Below, piece by piece: positions 13,101 through 28,100 of a DNA stretch of 64,000 nt (the stretch's first letter is position 1; every line of letters starts with the position of its first letter). Source of the DNA: Pterois miles (taxonomy: Eukaryota > Chordata > Actinopteri > Perciformes > Scorpaenidae); assembly GCA_947000775.1 (NCBI GenBank), contig CAMQGK010000341.1, forward strand, positions 11,821,001-11,885,000, written 5' to 3'. Under the pieces are notes generated by a model. It saw only the letters and a program-made list of their open reading frames with translations. It was not told where the DNA came from and ran no database searches. The position numbers were made by a program, and so were the translations under genes.

Positions 13101-16100
13101 AATGAATACTAAATCCCAGAAATTAATTAGTTTTTAGCACTTCCGGTTCCCTCGTCCCTTGGGTTTTTTGAATGGGTTTTTCATTAGATGCCTGAAATAA
13201 CGTGTGTGGTTAACACAAGCTGAAGAGATTTTAATGTAAATGTCATCACTAAGCATGTCGCGGTAGTCGGTGTTAACAGCGTTACATGGTGGTCGGGCAT
13301 ACACCGGCGAACAGAGCAGTTATAGCCGGTGTGCACGGCGCAGCGGCTCCAGGTGGAATCATGCAGTCTCGCAGCAAAAGCTCGCCCAGACACACAACCA
13401 TCCGACGGTGACGGCAAAGATTAAAGTATGCGCTCTACTCAGACTGACCGCCGTGTTTTCTTGTAAAATGGCATAATCAGTAACACCGGTGTTGTCAAGT
13501 TTATTCAGCGGTGGGAAAATTTCCTCAACATCACATCTGTAGTCATCACGCCGACTCGTCCGCCTTTACAGCCTCATTGTGTATACTCACGCTCACAGTT
13601 TGTTTATAGCCTAACGTTAGCTTTTTACTTCTTGCGATTGCATTTTCACTTCAAAAGTCAGAAAAGTGGTGTTCATTTGTGGGGATTATCTTGCTGAACA
13701 AAACATATAAGTATCATAATTGTGTGTTGAATGTGAAAATCCCATTGGTTTTATGCTGAGGGAACCAGGGCGATGCTAACTTCCGAACTGGCCGACAAAA
13801 ATGCGTCATCCCTCCAGCACTCCATATCCTGTGTTGAGTTGGCATTATATTTCAAATACAGTTCTTCATGCCATTCACAGAAAAAAGCAAACTGCATTTT
13901 TTTTTTCTTATTCAGCTAAAAACACTGTTAGACATACCAATATGCATTCCAGGAGCAGGGATAAAGAGAGGCTTGAAAGAGTTTACTGCTTGCCTAAAGC
14001 GTACATCCATGTGATGCTCCATAGCTCTGTGGAGTGTGTGGTGCAGAATTTGCAAATTTGTTGTGGCTTTGTAACCTTTGGCTATTGATAAGGAAGGTTT
14101 TGTGCTTGTAAAACTGCATAAAACACAAAAAACAGTCTTGTAGTTTTGACTGATATTGTGCTAAGTTGCTCAAAGCTTAATTTTTGAAATAATGTTATGT
14201 AGTAGTGCATTTTAAATATTGCAAATGCAATCCGAGCTTTGAGATGCTTAAAAAGTAAAATGGGATCCATGATGCATTTGTATGTGACTATACAGTAGGT
14301 CTCTACAGTGAACAGATGTTAGTAAGATGACATTTTAAGAGGCTAAGCAAAGTCATACTCTGTTGATGGCTACAGATGGATAAATATGAAGATATAATAA
14401 TCTAATTTTGGCTACGTAGTCTGTATTACTATCTTGTTGTTGATTTATGTAGAACCAGACACTCTTTCCTCTATCTTTTTTTGAGGGGCATTGCTTTTTT
14501 GTTTGCCAGTAGGTGGAGACCAAGCTCCATGTGTGTTGTATGCATGGCCTCCTCACAATCTAACCTTTAAAGTTGAATTTTCTTTAAGGCCATATTTGAC
14601 AGCACTGTCCATTTGTCTTCTCACAAATGGAATAATTACAGGTTTGACATTGAGATCTCCTATTTCCTCCACTGAAGCATGTTTTCCTTCTTTCTTCTTC
14701 AGGTGATTGACTTGCATTCAGTGGCGATCACAGTTAATAAGCACGTGCATGTGTCCAGTAATTTTACGAATACTATTTACTTGATGTTTGCCGTCAGTTG
14801 ATGGCCTTACATAGCTGTTGTTGGTTCAGAAGTGTGTACATTTTTCTGTGGACACAAGGGTATCATCAAACCTATAGTTGACACTGTCAACATTTCTGCA
14901 GCAGTTTTTAATCCACTTATCTGCTGCATAGTCATCCTTTAGCATTTTCCATTTCCATTGTTATTTTAATAGATTTATTACTTTTGAACCAGGTTTGTGT
15001 TCTTAATTTTTATTAACTGAAGTAAATTACAGTGACATAGAATTAGTAGGAGCGGATGACATCGTGATATTTATGTTATTTTACACATATTTGTTCATTA
15101 AACTGCATGTTTGTTCATGTTAAAGCACACATGCACGCAATTACTGTGAAATCTCACAGTTGCTCAGGCTCCTTTTCCCATGATGCCTTCAGTGCATGTT
15201 AAGAGTAACATCATAAGTAGGTCAAGTAAATGCATGTTACATCTTAGACAGATAAAAGCATTTATGAGTACATGAGCATAGTTAGCAGCTGTATCAGAAA
15301 GCAACTGTAATAACAAATAGAATAGAAAGAACAGGAAGTGAGAATATTTTGTTGAAGTGAAATATTGTCTGTAGAGAATAAACATTAGGTCTACACAGTG
15401 TAATGTTAGATAAAATGTATCTTCAACTTGACAGAGGGGGACGTCTGTAACCGAAACAGCCACTTCCTTTTAGAGCCCAAATAGCTTTTTGTGATCTTCG
15501 ATGAACCCTAAGTTTGAAAGCCTAGCCTTTCAGTTCCAGCCTCTGTCCATTTATACATTTCCTTGGACTGCGCAGTACTTCAAAGCAGCGGTGCATAAGA
15601 CCCTTAAGCAACAGGGCAAAATACCCCTGGGACCTTTAAATAAATCATTGGCTTTTTTCTCTCTGCCTTTTTTAATGCCATTTGTAGGGGAGAAGTTAGA
15701 AAGGATGCCATCCTCCTTGTAAATACACTGCAAGTACTTTCTTTTTGTCTGTGAATCTTGTCCACCTACGAACGATGTGCTGCCTGAATTTTGGAGGAAA
15801 GTGGACACCTAGTGCTTCTCTTAAGAGCGTTCTGAAAACACAGACAAATTGCACTTTTACTTTGGAGGGCAGCTCTTTGCGATACAGAGGGGCCCTTCAA
15901 CGATAAGAACGGTGTCCAGTGTGCGTAAGAGACAAAAGGCACTTTTCTTGCCGCTGTGTGCAGAAATCACAACCCATAGCTCTTCACTTCTAACTTTGTC
16001 TGACTCGATATGTTCAAAACAAGGATTCAGACATTTCGATCGTGGACAAAATAAGCCTGCAGTTGATATCAATGGTGTGTCTCTGTTAAAACGATAAACA

Positions 16101-19100
16101 GTAGAGTACAACTAATGCTGAACTTTTGGGGCTGATACTGATATTTGATACTGATTTAAAACAATAACATATTTGACGAGGATCAGTTTGGTTCTGAGAG
16201 ATCTCAGGAGCTCCAACAGAGCGTTTCAACCGGAGGGTGAACAGAGGTGCTGCAACACAGCCGGTATGAGAAAAACACAGCATTTTTTGAACGTTAAAAC
16301 AAGTAAACATGTTCTAGTAACCTGAAAATAAGCATAATAAGTCCTCTTTAAACATATCCTTCTGTAATGTAATTTCTTGTTAGTTATGGGCTTATAAAAA
16401 CGTCAATACTATATTTGTAGTAAACTAATGTCTCTCTATTGTGCCATCGTTGCTTTGCCATCAATCACTGACAAATTTAAGCTCTTTTATTTCATACAGG
16501 GACTTGGTGATAATTCACATAAACATTGGTGAGCAAATGTTTATTACTTGTTGTGTATTACCTATTGAGTATCCACAATTTAGTACACGGGGTAGCTAAG
16601 CAACCGCTCAACCAAATTTTGTTAAGCAAGCCGAGATATCTTTAATGCATTTATGTTAAAATGAAACTGTGATGGCTTACCTAAATGATACACCAGTCCT
16701 TTCCTTTAAAGGACCAGTATGTAACAATTCCAAATCCAAATGACCTACACTACTCTTACAACAAAGGGCTGTAGAGAGGGACATTAGCATTTTTGCGTCG
16801 GCCACCGTAGCTGTCCAACACGCTGGGTACACGGAACAGGCTTCATTTGGTTGCAAGCTCTTCACCTCACCGCTAGATATCACCAGATCCTACACACTGG
16901 ACCTTTGATACTCTTGTTGTGAGCCATTATAAAGCCATCACTGACGTTTTGTAATGGCATTTAATATTGGTATTTTGAATAAAGTGGTACTGGATGTTTC
17001 TGACTGTTGATCTTTGAAAGGGAAATTATTTTATCTGGACTCAAATGAGAGATCTATTGATCGGGCAACAATGACAATATTATTAAAAGCAGATCTGTTA
17101 CAACACACATGCTAAATGTCATCACTTCATGATGAGCGTCCTCTGTACTGCACATGGATCCAATAAGAAGACGAGGTATTTTCCTTTTCTTATATGTATT
17201 CATTTTCACATATCCTACTTTCATTACTCAGTAACAGAAACATGCTGGTTTTACTTGAAAACCTCAGCACAGTAGTTAAAAAACAAAAAATCCACACTAC
17301 TATCTAACATGGTGCAGCATGTGAACCAAATAATAGCACCGTTTATTCTGTGAACTAGGAATGTTGGTTGTGTTCAATGGAGCAATAGAAATAATGTTTA
17401 GCATGCACTGGTCTTCTAGCTCAGGTGCCATTTGATAATGTAGTGCACAAAGATGCTTTTCCTTCTATATCACTTCACTATTCATGTTCTTCAAAGCTAC
17501 TCCTTGAAATTGATGGTCCCTACTTCCTGCAACAATGCACAAGGAGCCCTGTGGAGCCCATTTGTCCTACTGGGGATATGGTGGCTTCTTTTCAACCAAA
17601 CAAAATGTGCCATTGAGCTATGAAGGGAAACAAAATTGTAAAATATGACAACAGGACGTTTCACTTTGTGACAGTCCATTGTCAAGCAGATGGCAACAAA
17701 CGAGAGAAACGAGAGTGTCTGGACGCTAGAGATGCTACATGCAGACTCACAGCATCTGCAACATATCGTATAGGTTTCCAGAGAGTCTGTTTGATGTCTG
17801 GAGTTGGGTTTACTGCTCTTGTCAGTTTGGAGCCAATAAATCTGAATTCGGGTGACAGTGTGGAACGTGGGTGGGAGAGAGGTGGGCCACGCAAGTGGCA
17901 GTCAAAACAGCCTGGAGTGTGATAGCCTGAGAAACATGTCAGTGAATGCCAACACGCTGCTAATGTGCTGTAGAAATGATAGCATATTATATTTATCCTC
18001 AAAGTGCTTATTTAAATATTGAGATACTGTGATACTGGATATTCATTTTTTTTCAGTAATAAGTTTAATAAGAAAAGCGGTGTCTTCAAAGTTCTAATGC
18101 TTATACTGTTAAATAGCCATTTATTATTTTAAAAGCAGAACCTTACAGACTTGTTTCCAGTCTGTTGGCAAGATAAAGCGAGTTTCACACGTCTTTTTAG
18201 ATAGTATAAAAATAGTCCGAGAACTTGGATTGACCATGTTTGTTTTTGCTTTCTATCAACTAATTTGAATTTGATATTAAAAATGCTAATAATTTCAGCC
18301 TTGTGTGCATACTCATAGATACGCATGGGGAATGGGGGAAGTGAGTGTGTGACACTGGTGTTTCAGCCCTTCATTCTGTACACAGATTAGGGTCGTCAAA
18401 GTTAAACGGGATAATAATGCATTGTTTTAACGCCGAGGAAAAACTGTCATGGCCATTTTCAAAGGGGTCCCTTGACCTCTGACCTCAAGATATGTGAATG
18501 TAAATGGGTTCTGTGGGTACCCACGAGTCTCCCCTTTACAGACATGCCCACTTTATGATAAACACATGCAGTTTGTGGCAAGTCATAGTCAAGTCAGCAC
18601 ACTGACACACTGACAGCTTTGCTAAATACAGTACCTGTGAGGGTTTCTGGACAATATATGTCATTGTTTTGTGTTGTTATCTGATTTCCAATAATAAATA
18701 TATACATATATTTGCATAGAGCAGCATATTTGCTGACAGCCCTAATACAGATTGTATCTTGATAGCCGAATAGTTATAGCACATGCTACGTAACCGCAAT
18801 GCTCCCAGTTCAATTCCAGTCGTAGGACCTTTGTTGCATATACCTGCCTTTATACTGTCCAGTAAAAAGCCCCCCTCCCAAAAAAACGGCAATTACATGG
18901 CACACATATTCAGCCTAAAATATCCTGGAGACAATCTTAGAACTGTCACATCCAACAACATGTCACCTCCATCTTATCATACCTCTCTTTGACCTTTTAA
19001 AACGGCATTAAGTGGCTTGAAGATTGATTCCCAAACAAACTCACAGCAGGGAGTCTTGATACTCCTTCAGCTTGTCAACTTCTTTTGTCTCGTATGTTAG

Positions 19101-22100
19101 CAAACATCTGTTTACTCACACATCCAGCAGAAACAGAGCAACGCGGGCATCGCATTGAACTCTAATATTCACTAGTGTTTTATCCCACGTTTGCCCTTCC
19201 TCAAAACTGTATCCTTCCCTGATGTTTACTGGAGATGAGAGTGCAAGCTCAGAGTGTCGTACCGTTCAGCGAGTGTCTATACACACCGATGTTTTCATCA
19301 GTCTCTGGAGTCCTTTGTTAGAGACAGTGTTCCTGTGAGAAATCTCCCCTGGCATTTAATTTTCACATAAAATGTAATACATTGTGCCCGTCTCCGCGGG
19401 ACCAGAGTCCAGGTGTTAATGCCTCTGTGGAGAGCCACAGTAAGGTGAGGACAAGGCTCTAATGTTTCTCATTAAGAGTGAAACTACTAGTACTGCCCTG
19501 ATTGATCCTTTCTAATAGTTATAATTGTTGTAAACTGCCATACATGATTATTAAAATGTAATGAGGTATTGACTACTGCCTGTGTTGATGTCCTCACATT
19601 GTTTCCCCAGCCGGTATTCTATTAATGAAAGCTTTTATAGCAACCTCTCCCAGCTATTTTCCAAAATATGTTTTTGTTATTTTTTTCCTCTTTAAGCATA
19701 CTATACACGAACACAAGAGCTATATAAAGGGTTAAGGAAGGACATTAAATTATTTATTCCTCTGCTCTCCGTCAGGGGGATAAATGTGCTAAACTTCTAT
19801 CCCTGGTCAGGCGGTCTTTCCAGTAGAAGATCTGCTTAGAGAGTAATGGATGATACATGGTAATGCAGTATGACCTATTCTCTCAGTATGTTAATATTCA
19901 TGGTGTTATGATTAATTTTACCCATTGCTTTACCCCACAAGCATATACCAGTGGCTGCATACTGTGCATGGCTTGCATTTATTGGCTCCTGACATCATCC
20001 TAAACTCAGTTTGTCTGGCTGTAAATGAGTGCAAATGGATACGTTAGAGGAGCAATGAGCATGTGTTTATTGAAAGTAATGCCCTGTCACAATCACAGCT
20101 GGCAAAAAGCAAGCCACTATAGCAGTGACATTCATTTGTCTGCAGTGGAGAGAGCATTTTGTGAAATATAGCCCATTTCACAGGGGGGGCTGTTTGTGCT
20201 TGCTTGAGGCCATGAATTCTTGAGTGATGTGGAACACTTCTTTTCCACATGTGCATTGAAGCTGGTACAGATGTTATGGATTAAATAGATATCAGGAGCA
20301 AGTTTTCAGTTTAAATGTGTTGTCTAGTTTATCATGCTATATGGCACTGCTTAGGGCATGCATTTAGATGTTGTTTATTATGTGAAGGCACTGAATCTCT
20401 TATCCAGTAATGGTTTAAAGTCTGTTTTAATTTTGCTGAATTTAAATAGAGGCCCAACTCATAAATTAAAAAGCACTGCTGTCATGCCAAACCTATATTT
20501 AACAGTGATGTTGATGTTGTTGTGGTAAACTGTTTGTCCTCCTGCACATTTTTTTTTAGTTGGTTGCCATCACAATGTGGCTTCTGCTAATTATTCACAT
20601 TATCACCTCAAGGAGGCACTGAGCTATGCCAACCTTGCTGTTGAGCACATCTTTGTGACATGCTTTTCTTTGAGTTATTTTGGGGTTGTCTGGGCTGACT
20701 TCACCGACATCCATTCGCTGCAGAAAGAAAAGCCCCCAGCTTGAAATAGCGTCTCTCTATTTATGTGTTTTTGCCTCACCTTCCGCTCTATGAATTCCTA
20801 ATGCGTTTGAATTTTGGTCGTTTTTTCTAAAAAAGCGTCTTGTGCAGGAAGAACCAAGCAAAGGGAAAAGGCTTGGATCAGAGAATAGCGAGTTCTTTCA
20901 CCAAGAACAGGTGTATTTCATCCAATTCATACAGAAGGTCACCAGCTCTGGTGAATGAAATCCTTTTTTGATGCAGATGGCTTTTTCCTATTGCAGTGGT
21001 CAACGTTGAAATGTGACTGATGACTACCTGCTGTGGGAGTTTTGCCCAAAGCATTATGAAATACACCAGAAGGATGCTGCCTTCCAATACAAATGCCTCT
21101 GTAATGAAATCTATTGTTCAGTACTCTGGTTCATTATCAGAACAGAAACCACGCCATTTTTCATTTACTCAAAACACACCCAGTGGCATCATTAACCGGC
21201 TGTTATGGATAGCACTCATAACTGACTGCTATTAATGATGTGGTTCATAATGGTCAACAGTTGTTACAGTGGAGTTGTGATCCACTTAGTAAAATGAAGT
21301 TCACTGAATTATTTAACCGAGGAAGTCAACCATAATCAGGCGCCATTTTAAAACTGTTTTAGTTTTAAAACTTTATTGGTTCTAATATGTAATTGTTATG
21401 TATTTGTTTATGGACAGTTTGATGTTTAACCGTGTAAAAGAAAAAAAATGTAGTTGATAAAAAAAATTATATATAAAACTTTTTCTGCTGATCAAACTGG
21501 TACACCCAAACTTGATAAAATTGATAAGATTTTTTATTTTAGTAGAACACAAATAAATTGAATGGTTATCACTAAAAATGGCAGTAAGTTTAAGAATCTT
21601 GTGTAGTATTTTTAGTTTCATATTTTACACATATCATGGCAAATCTAGCCCTGAAGACATATACTGTAGCAGAAACTACCACAGAAGCAGTTTTAGTGCT
21701 TTGCCTGGTGTTTATACGTATGTCTGTGGCCTGATTTTATCACTGCGATAGCGTCACAACTGTGCAAGATGCACTCAAAACTTTACAGGTGTGTAGATGA
21801 GATCAAAAAGAAGGAAGAGTTTGAAAATGGGTGGAGGAACTTGACGCTTCTGGCCCGATTTGGTGTTGCGGCTAGTGTGACAACATCTCAAGATCGTGTC
21901 TAGTTTGTATCAGTTGTTGTGTTTGTGCCTTTTTTGCTTGAACCACCCTGGGTGTTTACTTCTTTTTTCAGCTTATGGGACTTGTAACAACAGTCACACA
22001 TATCTTAAGCAACATATGTTTTGTTTTCCTTATAACATAACAGGATGTGGCTTTGCATATGGTAGCTGGAAGAGATTGGGTTTGTGGAAGAACTTAAAGT

Positions 22101-25100
22101 GAGGTGTATCATTAAAACATGCATTTATGGAGGACTGAATATAAGTTATTCAATGTTTCACTGTGGTATCAATGCTTCTCGATAAATTAATAAGTGATCC
22201 ATGCCCTAGATTAATCATCAAAAAGTTTTTAAGGAATGAGGTCATGTTGTCTCAGAAATTCCTTGGCTTCATACTCTCTGCTTAATATATATTATTTATT
22301 TTCATATATGTATTTGAGTTTTCACTGCTATTGTTATTCATGAAATGAATAGTGTGACTGAAATGGGGAATTGTATTAGTTTATGTCTGCAGTACCTGAT
22401 AAGGGAAATTAAAGTGTATTCTTCACAGAAATCGATTTTGATGTGTTCATTGCCTTTATTCTCTCACAGGAAATCCAGCATCAAAACATTAGATTTGTGC
22501 TTATGTTTGTTCAGCAACATTTTAGTGATATGATGTTGCCATACCGTATGCTAGCAAACGGTTATGGATATTTAATGTTGTAATGTTATTTAATGGATAT
22601 TTAAAGATGCCTTTGACTAATTCTTGGATTTCAATTCTTCTTTCGTATCCATATAGCGCTTTACTCCATCATCCTATTCTGTGTCTTCCTGTGGATCCCC
22701 TTCGTTTATTTCTACTATGAAGAAAGGGATGACGACAACGGGAACAAATGCTCGGTAAGAATGCACCTTTCTTCTTCTTCACAGCCCTGTAGCTGGTTTA
22801 GATGCGATTCTGAGGAATTCAAATTTCATACAGATGATTCAGGTGCGGCTGAGCAGCGTGTTAATGCAAAATGTAACTTCCCAGCCAGGTTAAGGCAACG
22901 TGAACCCATTTTGTTTGCGCCGGTATAATATTTTAAATGAAAAACAATGAAGTCCACTCGTCCATTTTAATTTTCCCAAATCTTTAAGCACTGCATGAAC
23001 CTTCACAATACAGCCATGTCAAATTCGGTTTTATCAGCACAGTGCACGACACATTATGAGTTTTGCTTTAATATTCTGTCAGTATTTGGTGCCCTGGAAC
23101 TGAAGAAACAACATCTTTATTTTCCCCTGATTTTTTATGGATGAAATGACAAACTAAAAATGAATTTGATGGAATTAGTTAATCAGTATTTCTTTGTATA
23201 ATTATATCCAGTTTGGTTAAATTTGTCCCATAAATATGACTATAAATGGTAGAATGTCATTTTGCCATTTGTCTATTTCTAAGTGATATTCTTACTGACT
23301 GCTCAGACAGCAAATATACATAGATTGTGTTTTTAATAACAGTTGTAATTTCAATAATAGCATCTGACTAATCTGTCAAGTCCTGTTACTGACATAGTTT
23401 GCTTTTTCTTATGCAATAATGAATTTGCAGTTCATTGTTGTACCAAAGGGTGCATTTGAAAGTAATCACTCTGAGGGCCAGAGTGCGCTCCGCCTTAAAC
23501 TTATTTTGACAGGCGTATTGTTACAGTCGATATCATGTCTCATCATAATCACCTCTTGTCATCCTCATTGATAAGCTGAAGAGGCACTATATTTTGTATT
23601 ATACATATCGACAGGGAAGTTTTCCTTTCATCCATTTTAATGTTAGCGTTCGTTGCATAAAATTAGAACAGCGCTTTCGTTTTACTGTCGAACGTCAGAT
23701 TAGATTTACGAATGCACCCAAAATCAACATGTGTTTGCTTGTAAATAATTTACCGGCAGTGAAAGATGCCATGCAGATTTTTTTGACCACTTGTGATGCT
23801 GCAGGGTGATGTTTTGTATTCTCGTATGTTGCCATCACACATTCACAGGACACACATGAAGTGACATGATACACGTTTCTGCTTATTGCAGATGGCAGTA
23901 AAGCGTAACATTGATAGTTAGTGCAGATAATGTACCGTAAAAGTTGAAAACAGCGTCGCTGTACAAATTGTAGGTTTGAAAACATTAATAAAGGCTTGTT
24001 TTTGTTTTACGAAATTCAGGCCGTGAAGATACAGACAATACACCTAATGTGTTTGGGTGTACAATAAAACCTGAATTGGCTACACAAGCTAATAATTGTA
24101 ATTGTAATAAATTCATATTTAAACAACATTTTGTGGCAATAAAAGGGGTCGCATTGTCAAACCTTTGCACTGCATTCAAACTGTAAATTACAGACCACAG
24201 TTTTTCACCTGAAATTTGACAAAATCTGAATTCCCGATCTTTAGAGGTCTTTTCAGTGAGTGATGTACCGAACACCAGCTATCACAGAGTGCCTTTTCTC
24301 CTTTCCGTGTGTCAGTTTTAAGCTGATGGAGGCACTTTCCCTAGCAGACAGGGAGGTCTTTTGTATTGTAATTGTTACTTTAAAAGCACCTTGAATTGCA
24401 CCGGGAGTGACACGTTATCTCCGCCGGGTCAAACTGGATCTACACTGACTCTGTATAGCTCTCACTCACTATACTGTAGTGCTCAGCTAAATGGAGGACG
24501 ACCCCTTTCCCTCACTCACAATGAATAATAATGTTTCACTTCATAGCCGAGATTGACCTGTTCCATTTTTTTCCCTTTTATTACAGCAAGTAAAAAATGC
24601 TCTGAAGTACACAATTGGATTTGCCATTGTCTGCGTGGTGCTCCTGTTAATTGGGTAAGTTGGAGATGGCGTCTTCTGCCTCAGTGCACGATAGGTGGAA
24701 GGGGGTGTGGATATGTCATTGTGCTCAGTTAATGAGAGGAGGAGCCCTTCAAACAGCTCCAGTCTGCCGTTTGCCTGGCCGTGATAAGCTATTCAAGAGA
24801 AAAAAAAACTATATACCTCCGTCTAAATATAGCTATTCTTGTCTATCTGATTCTGAACTAGATTCCTTGCATGTACAAAGCACATGTGGAGGGAATATTG
24901 AGTCTTTTTTGTGGCGTTGAATCTACAAATCTATATTGATGCTCATATTCAGCCATGTCCCATTTATCTGCTTTTTTATATTGGTTGCGTTCAGTAGCAC
25001 CTGTACTACATAATAGATTTCTTTGCAGCTGTGACAGCAACATGCCTGGAGTTCAGCCTATACGATGCAATGTGCTCTCTCAACCATTAAATGGTGTATT

Positions 25101-28100
25101 GGAGGAAGGCTTACCTGGTTTGGGAAAATAAAGGACACATGACTATACTTTCTCACAGCTTAAAGTTTGGAAGTTAGGTCTTTTTTTGTATAGATAGAAG
25201 CAATTTCAGCGCTTCGTGTGCTGAACTATTGCAGATTTGTTCTGGCAATTGTTGCTGCGGCCCTTTGATTTTTAACAACATGATAGCTTTCATCCTGGCT
25301 GCTCTTCTGATACTGAGACATAATGGTTGTGTTAGGCGACTGTTCACGCACTAGGTCTTTTCTTGATGCCTTTTGTTTGTTGCTTTTATACCTTGCAAAG
25401 TGTTAAACTCCTTAAATTACCCCTGATCTTTCACTGCTACAGGTTTTTCATTTTTTGAAAAAATAACTTAACTCAACAAGTCATTTAGGCTCATATTCAG
25501 GCTTGAAGTCTTATTGTTTGTGCTATCTAAAGAAAACGGATTAATGCTTTTAATTAATTAATTAATTCTGGACGGCAGCTTTCCAGGTACCGTCAAAGAA
25601 AATCCAATCACATTTACTGCAATTTATATTTGAGACCTAACAAGATAAGATAAGATAAGATGAACCTTTAATAATCCCTGGAGGGAAATTCGGGTGTCAT
25701 AGCAGCAGCAACAACAGTACAGATGTAACAGCAGTACAGATGAATTACAATATCAGTAAAAGAGAAGGTGCAGTGAAGGAAATGGCAATGAAATAAATAA
25801 GATAAGTAAAATAGTAATAAGGTAAAGTAAAGTGCAGCAGGTGGGTGGGTATTGTATATGCATATGTTTATCATTAGCATAGGTAATGCCCCCTAAACAC
25901 TATGTAAGGACAGGTATTAGCAAAGGTAATGCCCTCCTAAACACTATATAAGGGCATGTATTAGCGTAGATAATGCCCCCTAAACACTGTAGGGCAGGTG
26001 TTGTGCCATATGCAAAGACTCCAGCACATGCCCAAGAATCAGAGAGAAAAAATGCTGTAAGAAGAACTAAGATAAGAATAAGGAAAAGGATATATGGGTG
26101 GGGGGTGGGCGACATACACACTGACACAGACATAGGCCTATATTACTACTGTTACTGTTACTGTTAAAGAAACTTAAGCAAAGTAAACATGTGACTTTCC
26201 AGAGAGTCAGTACTGGTTTTTACATGTAAATCAAAAAGCATCTAAGAGCAGTATGTGAGCCATTCAGAGGATGAATGCACGCCATAGCGTCCAAGGGTTT
26301 TATAGTCTTGATTAGGATCAGTGGACCAATAGTATTTATTAAGCCCATAGATTTAATAATCCAATCCAATTATATTTACTCTAAATTCTAATCTCAGTTT
26401 GATCATGTGATAGTCATGCTTCTTTTAAAAATGTTTTTCAATTTTAAAACTTTTGTGTCCTTGCATTCAACAAATAATTTGTGGGCTGTGAAAACAAGGT
26501 TTTTTCCTTATCTGTCGAGCACTTGTAAATTGTTGTCTTACCTAAGAAGAAACACGAGAAAACATTACATTGGTGAATCCCAGAAATCATTGAGTTCTAA
26601 CAAAATAAGAACAAAAGTAAGAGAGAACTTGTTTGTACTGTATATTGCATCTTACATGAGGCCCATTGTGTTGAAAATGATTGCAGGAGTTTGAAAACAC
26701 TCTTGAACACTAAACATGATGAATACGCAAACCAATGACTATCTCTAAATGTTTCCCATTCTTACCTTTGCCTTACCTTTTAGAGTTTGACAATGGTCCC
26801 TCCTTGCGAGGGTTAAAGTCACTTTGACGCGGTGTTTCTTTTTTTTCCCTAAAATGAAAAATGACACACAACATGACCGAAAGGAAGCACATTTATATGA
26901 AAAAGATTAAGTGTGGAGCCCTGAAGGTATCCACGGGATAGTGGAGCACATGAGGCCTATTGAGACCTGACATTTATTTATTTATTTAGCATACAAGGCA
27001 AAGGGAAGTCTTTTAGATACTGATCTAATGTCTTTCACCTCCACTGGTGAAGTTTTTTAATTTTTTTTTTTTTCCACTCAGTTTTTGAACTTCTAAAAAA
27101 ATCTTTGTAGATTCATAGAGCACCATATTTCTCTGCTGTTTGTCAAGAAGGATTAATGATCAGTGGAAGACTGTCTCATGATTAATGGAATCAGTGTCTG
27201 CACTGATATTGAGCATCGATATTGTTGATAACTCCCCCACTTTAGCTTTCATAAATATATATTGATAATCCTAAGATGGGCTGCTTCTGAAGTGTCAAAT
27301 TATGATATAGTTGTTTCCCCATAACCACACGGAGCTGTTCAGATACAATTTATTAAGAAAATAAGATGAAAAGGAAATCTTGAAAATTCTGTAGGTGTGT
27401 ATGTGAGTGATGGGTCTAAATCGATTATTTAGGATTATTGATTAATGTAATTAGGAGCTAACAGGATGTGAGGGAACTAGTTTCAGTTAACAAAACAGTA
27501 GGTCATGTGCCTTTTCAAAGAAACACAGGTTTAAAGGTTAAACATGTTTGTTTGGAAGATGATCGTATAACTTTATGTGGCAAAAATATCAAAATGTGTC
27601 CAAAGAAGTGCTGAGGCTATAAAACCTAAAATCTTTCTTTTTTTTCTTTGCGGCATATGTTTTTTGTCCCTTTCCAAAATAAAATGAAAAGGATAGGAGA
27701 AGATGCAGAGTTTAGAAGACTGTCCATTGTGCTCAGAAGAGCAATTAATCCAAGAGTGCAGTAGATGGATAAGGAAAAGGTCAATAAAATGGTTTGCAAG
27801 ATCCTTTTTATATGATTTGTAAGCCCCGTGTTCGCTGTAAACACATTTTATTAACAGGGATGTGTCATCGTACTCGACATTGATGATTATTTATTTGATA
27901 TATGAGAGAGAGAGAGAGAGAGAAATTAGGTTTATTTATTTGAATTTTATTTTATAAGTCCTGTTTTCGTTTATGATTTCTGTTGCATTATATGACAAGA
28001 AAATTCACAAGAAAACAGTTTAGAGAAGGAGAGAAGCGCAGGTCCCATTATACTGCATGCAGATAAGTGAGAGAAAAGACATTTACCATGGAGCTCAGAC

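Larger units (their letters stand above)
8656..22656 (+). other. lmbrd1 intron 3 (14 kb)
   Basis: 14001 nt, phase 1, the longest complete intron here. It is a sink for small DNA transposons: MITE-type elements near 9145, 11003, 13134, 16710 and 18388, and a SINE at 18759. No coding exon, on either strand, was supported. About 14000-16600 and 18900-22650 hold nothing I can name. Confidence 0.85.
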
